Assembly: GCA_015056415.1 (NCBI GenBank)
Contig: SVGJ01000008.1
Span: 1-64,000 of the forward strand
Length of the DNA stretch: 64,000 nucleotides
Source of the DNA: Clostridiales bacterium
GTDB taxonomy: Bacteria > Bacillota > Clostridia > Christensenellales > Aristaeellaceae
Reading direction: 5' to 3'
Position 1 is the first letter of the stretch; each line of letters opens with the position of its first letter. The notes beneath the pieces are model-generated. The model was not told the DNA's origin and did no database searches. It saw nothing but the letters and a program-made list of their open reading frames with translations. The position numbers and the translations under genes are program-made. Positions 38,090-46,162 of the stretch are shown here, piece by piece.

Positions 38090-39505
38090 ATGACTCAACT
38101 GGATCATCGGCTGATTCAGGTTGTTCCCTCCCCGCGCCAGCTGGCGCTGCAGCAGCTGGAGTTCTATGCCTTTGTTCACTTCACCGTGAATACCTTCACC
38201 GATAAAGAATGGGGCGATGGCACCGAAAGCCCTGCCATCTTCGACCCCGTCAAATTCGACGCCCGTCAGTGGGTGGAAGCCATCAAGGCCGCGGGGATGC
38301 GTGGGCTGATCCTCACCTGCAAGCATCACGACGGCTTCTGCCTGTGGCCCAGCAGGCACACGGCGCACACCGTTGCCGCCAGCCCCTTCCGAGGTGGCAG
38401 GGGCGATATTGTGGGCGAGGTAGCCGCCGCCTGCCGCGAGGGCGGGATCCGCTTCGGCGTGTACCTTTCCCCCTGGGACCGCAACCATCCCCTCTATGGC
38501 ACCGGCAAACCCTATGATGATTACTTCATCGCCCAATTGACGGAGCTGCTGACCACCTATGGCGACGTGTGCTCCGTATGGTTCGACGGCGCCTGCGGCG
38601 AAGGCCCCAACGGCAAGAAGCAGTACTACGACTGGGATCGCTACTACGGAACCATCCGCGCCCTGCAGCCGCAGGCCTGCATCCACGTATGCGGCCCGGA
38701 CGTCCGCTGGTGCGGCAACGAGGCCGGCGATACCCGTCAGGCCGAGTGGAGCGTTGTCCCCCGCCGCACAGCGGACACGGAAAAAGTAGCCTCGGCCAGC
38801 CAGCAGGCTGACGACGGGGAATTCCGCCAGCGCACCATCCGCGCCCAGGATCGTGACCTGGGCAGCCGCGCCATCCTGGCCGGCGAGACAGACCTGATCT
38901 GGTACCCGGCGGAGGTGAACACCTCCATCCGGCCCGGCTGGTTCTGGCATGCCGGCGAAAACGATCAGGTGCGCCCGTTGGAGAAGCTCATCGACATTTA
39001 CGAAAAGTCCGTAGGCGGCAATGCCACGTTCCTGCTGAACATCCCCCCGACCAACGAGGGACTGTTCCACGAAAATGACGTGCAGCGCCTGCGCCAGCTG
39101 GGGGCGTACATCCGGACAAGCTACGCCCGCAACCTGCTGGATACAGCCACGCTGACCGCCTCCACCGCCGCCGCCGGGCATGACATTGCCTGCGTCCGCG
39201 CCGATGACGACGCCTGCTACATCCCCGCAGCGGAAGATGGCACGGCTGTCATCACCATCGCCTGGGGGCAGGCGCAGACCATTCATCGCGTGGTGCTCAA
39301 GGAACAGATCCGGCTCAGCCAGCGCGTGGAGAGCTTCGCCATCGACGTCATGGCAAACGGCGGATGGCGGCAGGCCGCCAGCGGCACGGTGATCGGCCAC
39401 AAGCGCATCGTGGTGCTTGATCCTGTGGAGACCACCGCCCTGCGCCTGCGCATCCTGGACGCCCGGGTAGCGCCCACCATCAAGTTCATTGGCGTGTATG
39501 CCTGA
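38090..39505 (+). CDS. GH29 alpha-L-fucosidase
   Basis: The 471-residue protein has no signal peptide. The GH29 core has FYAFVHFTVNTFTDKEWGDG, LTCKHHDGFCLWPS and the nucleophile motif VWFDGACGEG (Asp166). A C-terminal part (about 380-471) resembles a discoidin/F5-8C-like sandwich, starting HDIACVRADDDA and containing IHRVVLKEQIRLSQRVESF. It removes alpha-L-fucose, here probably from imported plant cell-wall (xyloglucan or pectin) or host glycan fragments. It is co-transcribed with the GH2 enzyme (two-base gap, GAAAGAGGTG as ribosome site), which suggests joint breakdown of a galactose- and fucose-bearing oligosaccharide. Confidence 0.9.
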   Translation: MTQLDHRLIQVVPSPRQLALQQLEFYAFVHFTVNTFTDKEWGDGTESPAIFDPVKFDARQWVEAIKAAGMRGLILTCKHHDGFCLWPSRHTAHTVAASPFRGGRGDIVGEVAAACREGGIRFGVYLSPWDRNHPLYGTGKPYDDYFIAQLTELLTTYGDVCSVWFDGACGEGPNGKKQYYDWDRYYGTIRALQPQACIHVCGPDVRWCGNEAGDTRQAEWSVVPRRTADTEKVASASQQADDGEFRQRTIRAQDRDLGSRAILAGETDLIWYPAEVNTSIRPGWFWHAGENDQVRPLEKLIDIYEKSVGGNATFLLNIPPTNEGLFHENDVQRLRQLGAYIRTSYARNLLDTATLTASTAAAGHDIACVRADDDACYIPAAEDGTAVITIAWGQAQTIHRVVLKEQIRLSQRVESFAIDVMANGGWRQAASGTVIGHKRIVVLDPVETTALRLRILDARVAPTIKFIGVYA

Positions 39506-39538
39506 CGTGGCGCCGCTGCCGAACACAGCTCCAGACAC

Positions 39539-39893
39539 ATGATATGCTGGCTCGGGATCATCGCCAGCGTGACAGGTGCATTCGCAATATTCTCAACCTC
39601 AGTTGCCGGGGGCATTGTTCTCCTTGCCGCCGGTTCGCTGTCTTCCTGGCTGGGGGAGCTTCTTCGCCTACGGTTTGGGAGAGTTGATCGAACGAACGAT
39701 TTCAATTGATCAGAAACTTGGCGGTTCCTTCGAACCAGAAGCACGCCCATCAAAGGCACAAAAAAAGGTTCCTTCTTTTGCACCTCGTGTCAAAATCAAG
39801 GAACCTTCTTCCAACTATGATAAATGGCTTTCAAATTCATTATCCGTAGGCGCCGTCCCGCCTCCAAAGCAGACCAGAAAATCGAGGAACTAA
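39539..39893 (+). pseudogene. Small membrane protein gene, frameshifted
   Basis: One frame from ATG 39539 reads MICWLGIIASVTGAFAIF and then VLLAAGSLSSWLGE, and soon leaves the conserved pattern. The second frame continues with FFAYGLGELIERTISIDQKL and a charged tail. Joined at the run of five G (about 39652-39656), the two would give SSWLGSFFAYGLGELIE. That is a pattern I know from short clostridial membrane proteins of unknown function. One surplus G explains the break. There is no good ribosome site at the first ATG, so the 5' end may also be lost. It is either a decayed gene or a sequencing error in a homopolymer. Confidence 0.45.
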
Positions 39894-39913
39894 ACTGAAC
39901 ATCCGCATCACTG

Positions 39914-39942
39914 AGCAGCGGGGGTATATCCCGCTGCTTTTC
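39914..39942 (+). terminator. Rho-independent terminator
   Basis: Stem AGCAGCGGG / CCCGCTGCT then TTTTCT. It probably ends the GH2/GH29 transcript and its degenerate follower. The rest of 39943-40082 holds nothing I can name. Confidence 0.7.
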
Positions 39943-40082
39943 TGCTGCTTTCACCCGTCCACACACCATACCCCTGCGCGGAGGCTGACACCACCACGCA
40001 GGGGTATCGATGATACCGATTCCCGTTCAGCAGCGGAGGCCGGGATCCCTGTGTACCCATATGACAGAAGCGCCCTTGCCGC

Positions 40083-40997
40083 TCACATGACCGCCGCCAG
40101 CACCGCGAACAGCGCGATACTCACCACCGTCAGCGCGGACAGGGCGGAGGACACGTCCGTCCTCTCCTCCTCCACATCCGCGAAAACAGGCAGCACATAG
40201 GGCGGAGGAAGGATAAAAAGCAGCAGCGCCGCGCCCAGGTGCATCATGCCGCCGAAAACAAAGCGATCCACAAGCAGGGCGACTGCCAGCGCGGCGCCAG
40301 AGACGCCCAGGCGCAGGAGCAGCAGCCGGGAGATCTTCTTCCATTTGATCTGCGCAGGCGCCAGGTCATAGCCAATGGCCAGGAGGATCAGCGCGCTGGT
40401 GGGCGCGGCGATGAAATCCGCCGTTGCGTCGATCACACCGCTGATGCCGCTGGGCTGCAGGGCCCTGTACAAGCCCGTGACGCCAAACAACAGTCCGGCC
40501 ACGATCGCCCACACCGTGGTGGAAGACGCCGCTTCTTTCAGGGCGCCCTTCAGGCCATCCTTGCGGGCCAGCAGCACCTTGTATACCGTGAAGACAAACA
40601 GCACCTGGCCCAGATCCACCATAGCAAAGGAGGCTTCCTCGCCAGGGAAAAGAATGGCGAAAAGGGAATAGCCCAGCATGCCTGCCTCAAAGCCGGCGGA
40701 AAGGAACGGGGACAGCCGCCCGGGGATCTTCATCCACCGGCAAAGCGCCATGCCCGCATATAGTGAAAGAATGCAAAGCAGGAAGATCATCAGCGGCACA
40801 CAGATGCTGCGCGCAGTGTACTCCGCATCCGCGAAGGCGGAAAACATCACCGCGGGCAGGGCAATGTTGACGGCCACATTCTTCAGCGCATTAACGCCCT
40901 CGCGGGTAAGTAACTGCTTTGTGCGGCAAAGCACACCCAGCCCCAGCAGCACAAAAACAGGCAGCACCTTCTCGAGCAGTTGAACAACAGCATTCAT
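40083..40997 (-). CDS. AEC-family (auxin efflux carrier-like) membrane transporter
   Basis: The 304-residue protein has about ten membrane segments. It starts MNAVVQLLEKVLPVFVLLGL, followed by NALKNVAVNIALPAVMFSAF, the typical first pair of AEC helices. The second half has AAPTSALILLAIGYDLA and LPPPYVLPVFAD, with the proline-rich turn of the family. AEC carriers move organic acids such as malate. GGGAGGG is nine bases upstream of the start; the longer upstream frame lacks a ribosome site. It is a single gene; its substrate is unknown. Confidence 0.87.
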   Translation of the reverse strand: MNAVVQLLEKVLPVFVLLGLGVLCRTKQLLTREGVNALKNVAVNIALPAVMFSAFADAEYTARSICVPLMIFLLCILSLYAGMALCRWMKIPGRLSPFLSAGFEAGMLGYSLFAILFPGEEASFAMVDLGQVLFVFTVYKVLLARKDGLKGALKEAASSTTVWAIVAGLLFGVTGLYRALQPSGISGVIDATADFIAAPTSALILLAIGYDLAPAQIKWKKISRLLLLRLGVSGAALAVALLVDRFVFGGMMHLGAALLLFILPPPYVLPVFADVEEERTDVSSALSALTVVSIALFAVLAAVM

Positions 40998-41111
40998 TTG
41001 GAGATCCCTCCCATGGGTTCTTCTGTGAGCATCATAACAGATACACATGCTGTTTGACAAGTGGGAAAGCCCTGTGGTATGCTGAATAAAATCCAAAGGA
41101 GGCACAGATCG

Positions 41112-41357
41112 ATGAAGAACCAGAATACCCACGCCCTTCTGCTGACGCTGGTGGGCGGATATATCCTCTACATTGCATATCAGCTGTTGGACGGCCTGCT
41201 GGCGGGCAAGGATGAAATGCCCCTGGCAGCTGCCATCGCGGCGATCGCTGTTTTTGTCATTGGCGGTATCGGCGTGCTGATCTATGCCTGGAAGCTGTGG
41301 CGGGATGCCGGGAAACAGGATGAAACCGAACCCGAGGATGAAACGACGCTGAAATGA
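41112..41357 (+). CDS. Small two-helix membrane protein
   Basis: The 81-residue protein has segments LLLTLVGGYILYIAYQLLDG and AAAIAAIAVFVIGGIGVLIY and an acidic tail (DETEPEDETTLK). No family can be named. AAAGGAGG lies eight bases upstream. TTGACA (41053-41058) and TATGCT (41078-41083) could form its promoter, but the 19-bp spacer is long. It sits between the divergent AEC gene and the ChvE-like operon. Confidence 0.7.
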   Translation: MKNQNTHALLLTLVGGYILYIAYQLLDGLLAGKDEMPLAAAIAAIAVFVIGGIGVLIYAWKLWRDAGKQDETEPEDETTLK

Positions 41358-41416
41358 CAAGATATTTTTTGCTGTACTTTCTGGAAGGATTGACAGTGTA
41401 TTTTTTACAAAAGGGA

Positions 41417-41445
41417 TTTACAAAACAGGCGCGATTGTGTATAAT
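41417..41445 (+). promoter_or_regulatory. Promoter of the ChvE-MmsAB-like operon
   Basis: TTTACA, 17-bp spacer, perfect TATAAT. The spacer ends in GGCGCGATTGTG, which repeats the nonamer GCGCGATTG found at the GH51 and GH2 promoters. Confidence 0.7.
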
Positions 41446-41494
41446 TAGGTCAGAACTTTTCCAGAAAATAAAAACAGTAAGGAGTTGAATCATC

Positions 41495-42598
41495 ATGAAA
41501 AAGTTCGTATCCCTGCTTTTGGCTCTGGTGATGGTCCTGAGCGTGTTCGCCGTGGCGACTGCCGAGGCCCCCAAGAAGGTCGGTATCTCCATGCCCACCC
41601 AGTCCCTGGAGCGCTGGAATCGTGACGGTTCCTACCTGAAGGCCGAGTTCGAGAAGGCCGGCTACGAAGCTATCCTGACCTATTCCGACAACGACGCTGG
41701 CCGTCAGGTCAACGACATCCAGAACATGCTGGCCGAGAACGTTGACGTGCTGGTTATCTCCGCCATCGACGCCGAAGCCCTGAACACTGTTATGGACGAA
41801 GCCGCCAACGCTGGTGTGGCCGTGATCGCCTATGACCGTCTGATCCTGAACGACGCTGTGACCTACTATGTGTCCTTCGACAACTACACCGTGGGCAAGC
41901 TGCAGGGCCAGTACGTTGAGACCGCCCTGGATCTGGCCAACGCCGGTGACAAGGTCTACAACATCGAGTTCACCGCCGGCGATCCCGCCGACACCAACGC
42001 CACCTACTTCTTCAACGGTGCCTTCGACACCCTGAAGCCCTACATCGACGCCGGCACCCTGAACGTCGTTTCCGGCCAGACTGAGTTCCAGCAGGTCGCT
42101 ACCGCTCAGTGGAACACCGACACCGCCCTGAACCGTGCTCAGACCGTGCTGTCCTCCTTCTATGCCGACGGCACCGTGCTGGACGTGTGGCTCTGCTCCA
42201 ACGACTCCACCGCTCTGGGCGTTGCTCAGGCCATCGAGTCTGACTATGCTGGCACCAACCCCATCATCGTGACCGGCCAGGACGGCGACGTCGCCAACCT
42301 CGCCAACATCGTTGATGGCAAGCAGACCATGACCGTTTACAAGAACGTTATGGACGAAGCCGTTGTTACCCTGTCCCTGGTTCAGGCCATGTTCGCCGGC
42401 GAAGTGGACGGCGCCGCTCTGGTCGATACCTTCGGCGTGGCTTGCGCTTTCGACACCGAGTCCTACGAGAAGACCCCTGGCAACAAGGTTGACTCCTTCC
42501 TGCTGGTGCCCTCCGTTGTGACCAAGGACAACCTGAACTACCTGGTTGACATCGGCCTGTACGAGATGGGCGATGACGGCTACCTGACCGCTAAGTAA
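41495..42598 (+). CDS. chvE: ChvE-like multiple-monosaccharide-binding protein
   Basis: The 367-residue protein has signal sequence MKKFVSLLLALVMVLSVFAVATA and no lipobox Cys. The mature part begins KKVGISMPTQSLERWNRDGS, a hallmark of ChvE/XylF-type binding proteins. It continues with DVLVISAIDAEALN, EFTAGDPADTNATYFFNGAF and VTGQDGDVANLANIVDGKQ. ChvE binds several pyranoses (arabinose, galactose, glucose, galacturonate). The gene order SBP-ATPase-single permease matches chvE-gguA-gguB. GTAAGGAG precedes the start. It is set off from the ATPase gene by a terminator-like hairpin. Confidence 0.9.
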   Translation: MKKFVSLLLALVMVLSVFAVATAEAPKKVGISMPTQSLERWNRDGSYLKAEFEKAGYEAILTYSDNDAGRQVNDIQNMLAENVDVLVISAIDAEALNTVMDEAANAGVAVIAYDRLILNDAVTYYVSFDNYTVGKLQGQYVETALDLANAGDKVYNIEFTAGDPADTNATYFFNGAFDTLKPYIDAGTLNVVSGQTEFQQVATAQWNTDTALNRAQTVLSSFYADGTVLDVWLCSNDSTALGVAQAIESDYAGTNPIIVTGQDGDVANLANIVDGKQTMTVYKNVMDEAVVTLSLVQAMFAGEVDGAALVDTFGVACAFDTESYEKTPGNKVDSFLLVPSVVTKDNLNYLVDIGLYEMGDDGYLTAK

Positions 42599-42655
42599 TC
42601 TAACGACATCACGCAGGTCCGCAAGGGCTGCTGATGAAAACAGTTACGCTGTTTG

Positions 42656-42681
42656 GGCGGGGCATATCGCCCCGCCTTTTT
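42656..42681 (+). terminator. Terminator-like attenuator between SBP and ATPase genes
   Basis: The perfect 8-bp stem GGCGGGGC / GCCCCGCC with an ATATC loop is followed by TTTTTC. It is inside the operon, so it probably lowers transcription of the downstream genes relative to the SBP. Confidence 0.7.
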
Positions 42682-42716
42682 CTTGAAAACAGCGTATGGG
42701 AAAGGGGAAAAGTAAC

Positions 42717-44249
42717 TTGGCAGACATCATTTTGGAGATGAAGTCGATCACCAAGGAATTTCCTGGCGTCAAAGCGCTGGATAACGTCAATCTGGTTGTT
42801 GAGCGTGGCGAGATCCACGCGCTGATTGGCGAAAACGGCGCTGGTAAATCTACACTGATGAATGTGCTGAGTGGTATCTACCCTTACGGCACTTATGAGG
42901 GCGAGATCTACTACAACGGCAAACTCTGCCAGTTCAAAACGCTGAAAGATTCCGAGGCTGAAAATATCGTGATCATCCACCAGGAGCTGGCTTTGATCCC
43001 GCTGCTTACCATCGGCGAGAATATGTTCCTGGGCAATGAATTCAAAAAGAGAGGCGTCATCGACTGGGACAAAACTTATTCCGAGGCTGAAAGGCACATG
43101 GCTCAGGTGGGCCTGAAGGAATCTGCCCATTCACTCATCAAGGACATCGGCACCGGCAAGCAGCAGCTGGTGGAGATCGCCAAGGCATTCTCCAAGAATG
43201 TGAAGCTGCTGATCCTGGACGAGCCTACCTCCTCCCTGAACGACGAGGACGCCAAGATGCTCCTGGACCTGCTGATCGAGTTCAAGAAGCAGGGCCTGAC
43301 GTCCATTATTATCACCCACAAGCTCAACGAGATCATCTACTGCGCCGACAAGGCCACCATCCTGCGCGACGGCGCCACCATCGAGACCCTGGTCAAGGGC
43401 GTGGACGACCTGAGCGAAGATCGCATCATCAAGGGCATGGTGGGCCGCTCCATGGAGGATCGCTATCCGGCCCGCGAACACAACATCCTGCCCGAAGTGA
43501 GCATGGAGGTCACGGATTGGACAGTGCATCACCCCCTGTATCCCGAGAAGGTGGTCGTGGACAACGTTTCCTTCAAGGTTCACAAGGGCGAGGTCATCGG
43601 CTTCTCCGGCCTGCAGGGCGCCGGCCGCACCGAGCTGGCCATGTCCATCTTCGGCCGGAGCTACGGCACGAATATTTCCGGTCATGTGATGATCAACGGC
43701 AAAGAGGTCTCCCTGAGGACCCCCGGTGACGCCATCCATGCCGGATTGTCCTATGTAACGGAGGACCGCAAGACCAACGGCCTGCTGCTCAACGAAAGCA
43801 TCCGCATGAATACCACCCTGGCCCGCCTGGACAAGGTGAGCGCCAAGGGCATCATCGACCGCGAGAAGGAACGCATCGACGCCGAAAAGATGAAGGAGGA
43901 AATGGGTACCAAGACCCCCTCCATCGAACAGAGGGTGGGCAACCTTTCTGGCGGCAACCAGCAGAAGGCGCTGCTGGGCAAGTGGATGTTTACCGAGCCA
44001 GACATCCTGATCCTCGACGAGCCTACCCGCGGCATCGACGTGGGCGCCAAGTACGACATCTACTGCCTGATCAATCAGATGGTGGAGAAGGGCAAATCGG
44101 TCATCATGATCTCTTCGGAGATGCCTGAACTGCTGGGCATGAGCGACCGCATCTACGTCATGAACGAAGGTAAGCTGCTGGCTGAGCTGGAGACGGCGCA
44201 GGCCACGCAGGAGCTTATCATGGGATACATACTGCGGGACAGCAAGTGA
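42717..44249 (+). CDS. mmsA: Multiple-monosaccharide ABC transporter ATPase (GguA/MmsA-like)
   Basis: The 510-residue, two-domain CUT2 ATPase has a first Walker A GENGAGKST, Walker B KLLILDEPTSSLND and switch IITHKLNEI. The second domain has degenerate Walker A GLQGAGRTE, signature LSGGNQQKALLGKW and Walker B DILILDEPTRGIDVG. I prefer the TTG at 42717 (reading ADIILEMKSITKEFPG after the initiator). AAAGGGGA lies about 10 bases upstream, and family members begin at this point. The ATG at 42696 sits just after the attenuator T run with no ribosome site. It powers the ChvE-like importer. Confidence 0.9.
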   Translation: MADIILEMKSITKEFPGVKALDNVNLVVERGEIHALIGENGAGKSTLMNVLSGIYPYGTYEGEIYYNGKLCQFKTLKDSEAENIVIIHQELALIPLLTIGENMFLGNEFKKRGVIDWDKTYSEAERHMAQVGLKESAHSLIKDIGTGKQQLVEIAKAFSKNVKLLILDEPTSSLNDEDAKMLLDLLIEFKKQGLTSIIITHKLNEIIYCADKATILRDGATIETLVKGVDDLSEDRIIKGMVGRSMEDRYPAREHNILPEVSMEVTDWTVHHPLYPEKVVVDNVSFKVHKGEVIGFSGLQGAGRTELAMSIFGRSYGTNISGHVMINGKEVSLRTPGDAIHAGLSYVTEDRKTNGLLLNESIRMNTTLARLDKVSAKGIIDREKERIDAEKMKEEMGTKTPSIEQRVGNLSGGNQQKALLGKWMFTEPDILILDEPTRGIDVGAKYDIYCLINQMVEKGKSVIMISSEMPELLGMSDRIYVMNEGKLLAELETAQATQELIMGYILRDSK

Positions 44250-44274
44250 TAATTTGGAAAAGGAGTGACTCCTT

Positions 44275-45510
44275 ATGAAGTTCCTTAAGTTTCTAACAAA
44301 GAACTCCATGACCATCGCTCTGGTAGTGGTGTTCATCCTGTTCTACTTCCTTACCGATGGCCGTTTGCTGTATGCCCAGAACATGTCCAACCTGCTTCTG
44401 CAAAACGGCTATGTGCTGGTCATGGCCTGCGGCATGCTGATGTGCATCCTCACCGGCGGTAACATCGACCTGTCCGTTGGCTCGGTGATCTGCCTTACCG
44501 GCGGCCTGGCTGCAGTGCTCATCGGCAACTTCGGCTGGAACACCTACATGACCATCGGCCTGTGCCTGCTGATCGGCCTGGGTGTGGGTTTGTGGCAGGG
44601 CTACTTGATCGGCTATGTGCGCATCCCGCCCTTCATCACCACGCTGGCTGGCATGTTCATCTTCCGCGGCATCGGCCGTCTGGTGCTGGACAGCAAGACC
44701 GTGGCCATTCAGGACACTGCGTTCAAGAACCTCTTCACCTCCTACATCACCATTCCAGGGCTGGATGGCTCCCTGGTCACCGAGGTGAACAACAAGGGCG
44801 TGGAAGTCACCAAGTGGGTGTACAACAACGTTGAAACCGCCTTTGGCACCTTCAAGGCGTTCTCTCCGCTGATCATCGGCGCACTGGCTGTGGTTGTTAT
44901 CCTGGTGATGACCATCCGTTCCCGCGCCAACAAGGCGAAGCATGGCTACCGCCAGAACAGCGCCCTGATCGACTTCGGCAAGACCGCCATCATCGGCGTG
45001 ATCATCATGTGGTATTGCACCATGCTGGCCCAGTACAAGGGCATCTCCGTGATGCTGATCTGGGTGCTGGCCATTTGCCTGATCTACCACTTCATCACCT
45101 CCAAGACCGCATTTGGCCGCTATTTCTACGCGGTGGGCGGCAACGAGAAGGCAACCCGCCTCTCCGGCATCAACACCAACAGGGTGTACTTCCTGGCCTA
45201 TGCCAACATGGGCCTGCTGGCTGGCCTGTGCGGCCTGCTGTGCCTTGCCCGCGTAGGCTCTGTTTCCGGCCAGACGGGTACCTCCTTTGAGATGGACGCC
45301 ATCGGCTCCTGCTTCATTGGCGGCGCTTCCGCTTACGGCGGCAGCGGCACCATCGGCGGCGTGGTCATCGGCGCTCTGCTGCTGGGCGTGATCAACATGG
45401 GCATGTCCATCATGGGCATCACCGACTCCTGGCAGTATGTGGTCAAGGGCGGCGTGCTGCTGGTGGCCGTTATTTTCGACGTGGTTTCCAGCCGCAAGTC
45501 CAGCCGGTAA
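44275..45510 (+). CDS. mmsB: Multiple-monosaccharide ABC transporter permease (GguB/MmsB-like)
   Basis: The 411-residue permease has about ten to twelve helices: ACGMLMCILTGGNIDLSVGS, FITTLAGMFIFRGIGRLVL and AVGGNEKATRLSGINTN, ending at IFDVVSSRKSSR. The internal loop after FTSYITIPGLDG and the extra central helix pair are typical of the GguB branch, which is longer than RbsC. AAAAGGAG lies upstream, partly inside the small inverted repeat GGAGTGACTCC next to the start codon. It is the last gene of the importer operon. Confidence 0.9.
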   Translation: MKFLKFLTKNSMTIALVVVFILFYFLTDGRLLYAQNMSNLLLQNGYVLVMACGMLMCILTGGNIDLSVGSVICLTGGLAAVLIGNFGWNTYMTIGLCLLIGLGVGLWQGYLIGYVRIPPFITTLAGMFIFRGIGRLVLDSKTVAIQDTAFKNLFTSYITIPGLDGSLVTEVNNKGVEVTKWVYNNVETAFGTFKAFSPLIIGALAVVVILVMTIRSRANKAKHGYRQNSALIDFGKTAIIGVIIMWYCTMLAQYKGISVMLIWVLAICLIYHFITSKTAFGRYFYAVGGNEKATRLSGINTNRVYFLAYANMGLLAGLCGLLCLARVGSVSGQTGTSFEMDAIGSCFIGGASAYGGSGTIGGVVIGALLLGVINMGMSIMGITDSWQYVVKGGVLLVAVIFDVVSSRKSSR

Positions 45511-45527
45511 TCTGCCACCCAACATAT

Positions 45528-45563
45528 CAAAGAGGCGCAGGGCTCACGCTCCGCGCCTCTTTG
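45528..45563 (+). terminator. Terminator of the ChvE-MmsAB-like operon
   Basis: The 11-bp stem CAAAGAGGCGC / GCGCCTCTTTG has a 14-base loop. Confidence 0.75.
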
Positions 45564-45580
45564 TTCAGGAGGAACCTGTT

Positions 45581-46024
45581 ATGGATCACACCCTCGCCCT
45601 ACGGTCTCTCATTGACGAATATTTGTGCCAGGTGGATCAGCTTCTTCGTGATGCCAAGCCCAGTGATGGCCTGCTGGGCATGGGCAAAGCGCCCCAGCAT
45701 GACCCCTGCCACGAGGCCTTCGATCAACAGGTGGAAGCCTGCCTGTCATCCGCCGCTGCTCAGGAGCTTTCATCCTCCGAAGCCTCTAATCTGGCAGAAA
45801 TCCTTCTTTTCAGCGAAAAGCTGCGCGATGTTCCCCTCTGCGCCGGCTGGATGCTGATCGCCGTTCACAGGCATTGTCTGCTGCTTGTTCCACTTCTTAC
45901 CGCACAAGCAGCTGCCGACCTTTATGAACGTTATCGCAAAGCCTACCCCATCCACCGCCGTTTGCCTGTGCAGAGAGAGCTGCTCAAAGCCCTGCAACAG
46001 CGCATAAAGCTCGCGGGTGACTGA
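45581..46024 (+). CDS. Hypothetical protein
   Basis: The 147-residue, soluble, helix-rich protein starts MDHTLALRSLIDEYLCQVDQ and has the Cys/His-containing patch APQHDPCHEAFDQQVEACL. CAGGAGGAA lies upstream of the start. It follows the importer terminator by 18 bases with no separate promoter seen, so it may be read through. I recognise no family. Its 3' end faces the remnant of spoIVB at 46055 and may be the ancestral convergent neighbour of spoIVB. Confidence 0.65.
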   Translation: MDHTLALRSLIDEYLCQVDQLLRDAKPSDGLLGMGKAPQHDPCHEAFDQQVEACLSSAAAQELSSSEASNLAEILLFSEKLRDVPLCAGWMLIAVHRHCLLLVPLLTAQAAADLYERYRKAYPIHRRLPVQRELLKALQQRIKLAGD

Positions 46025-46054
46025 GAACAGCAAGCATTGCCATGTCGCGTCGGA

Positions 46055-46099
46055 TCAAATCGCGCCTGCCTCCCCCGGCGTCCAATCAATATACAAGTT
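46055..46099 (-). pseudogene. Remnant A of a spoIVB 3' end
   Basis: Read on the minus strand this short stretch gives FNLYIDWTPGEAGAI and a TGA stop. The intact SpoIVB ends GLYIDWMIQEAGQV and a stop, so NLYIDW.xxxEAG.. and the stop position agree. The frame is open for some codons upstream (RYTFN..), where it resembles remnant B (HRHTHVF). It is too short to be a gene. I interpret it as a leftover of an insertion at the 3' end of spoIVB. Confidence 0.5.
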
Positions 46100-46120
46100 G
46101 AATGTGTATCTGCGATATTC

Positions 46121-46160
46121 AAAAAGCGGGACTGTCAATTGCATGACAGTCCCGCAATTA
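46121..46160 (-). terminator. Terminator of the giant surface protein gene
   Basis: The 12-bp perfect stem GCGGGACTGTCA / TGACAGTCCCGC is followed on the minus strand by TTTTT, two bases from the stop codon. Confidence 0.85.
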
Positions 46161-46162
46161 TG

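Noticed and set aside
39765..39807. Inverted repeat AAGGTTCCTT / AAGGAACCTT as a terminator
   Set aside because: It falls inside the presumed coding frame of the broken membrane gene, and its 23-base loop and lack of a T run do not fit.
42696..42716. ATG at 42696 as the start of the MmsA-like ATPase
   Set aside because: It follows directly on the attenuator T run with no ribosome site; the TTG at 42717 has AAAGGGGA and matches the family start.
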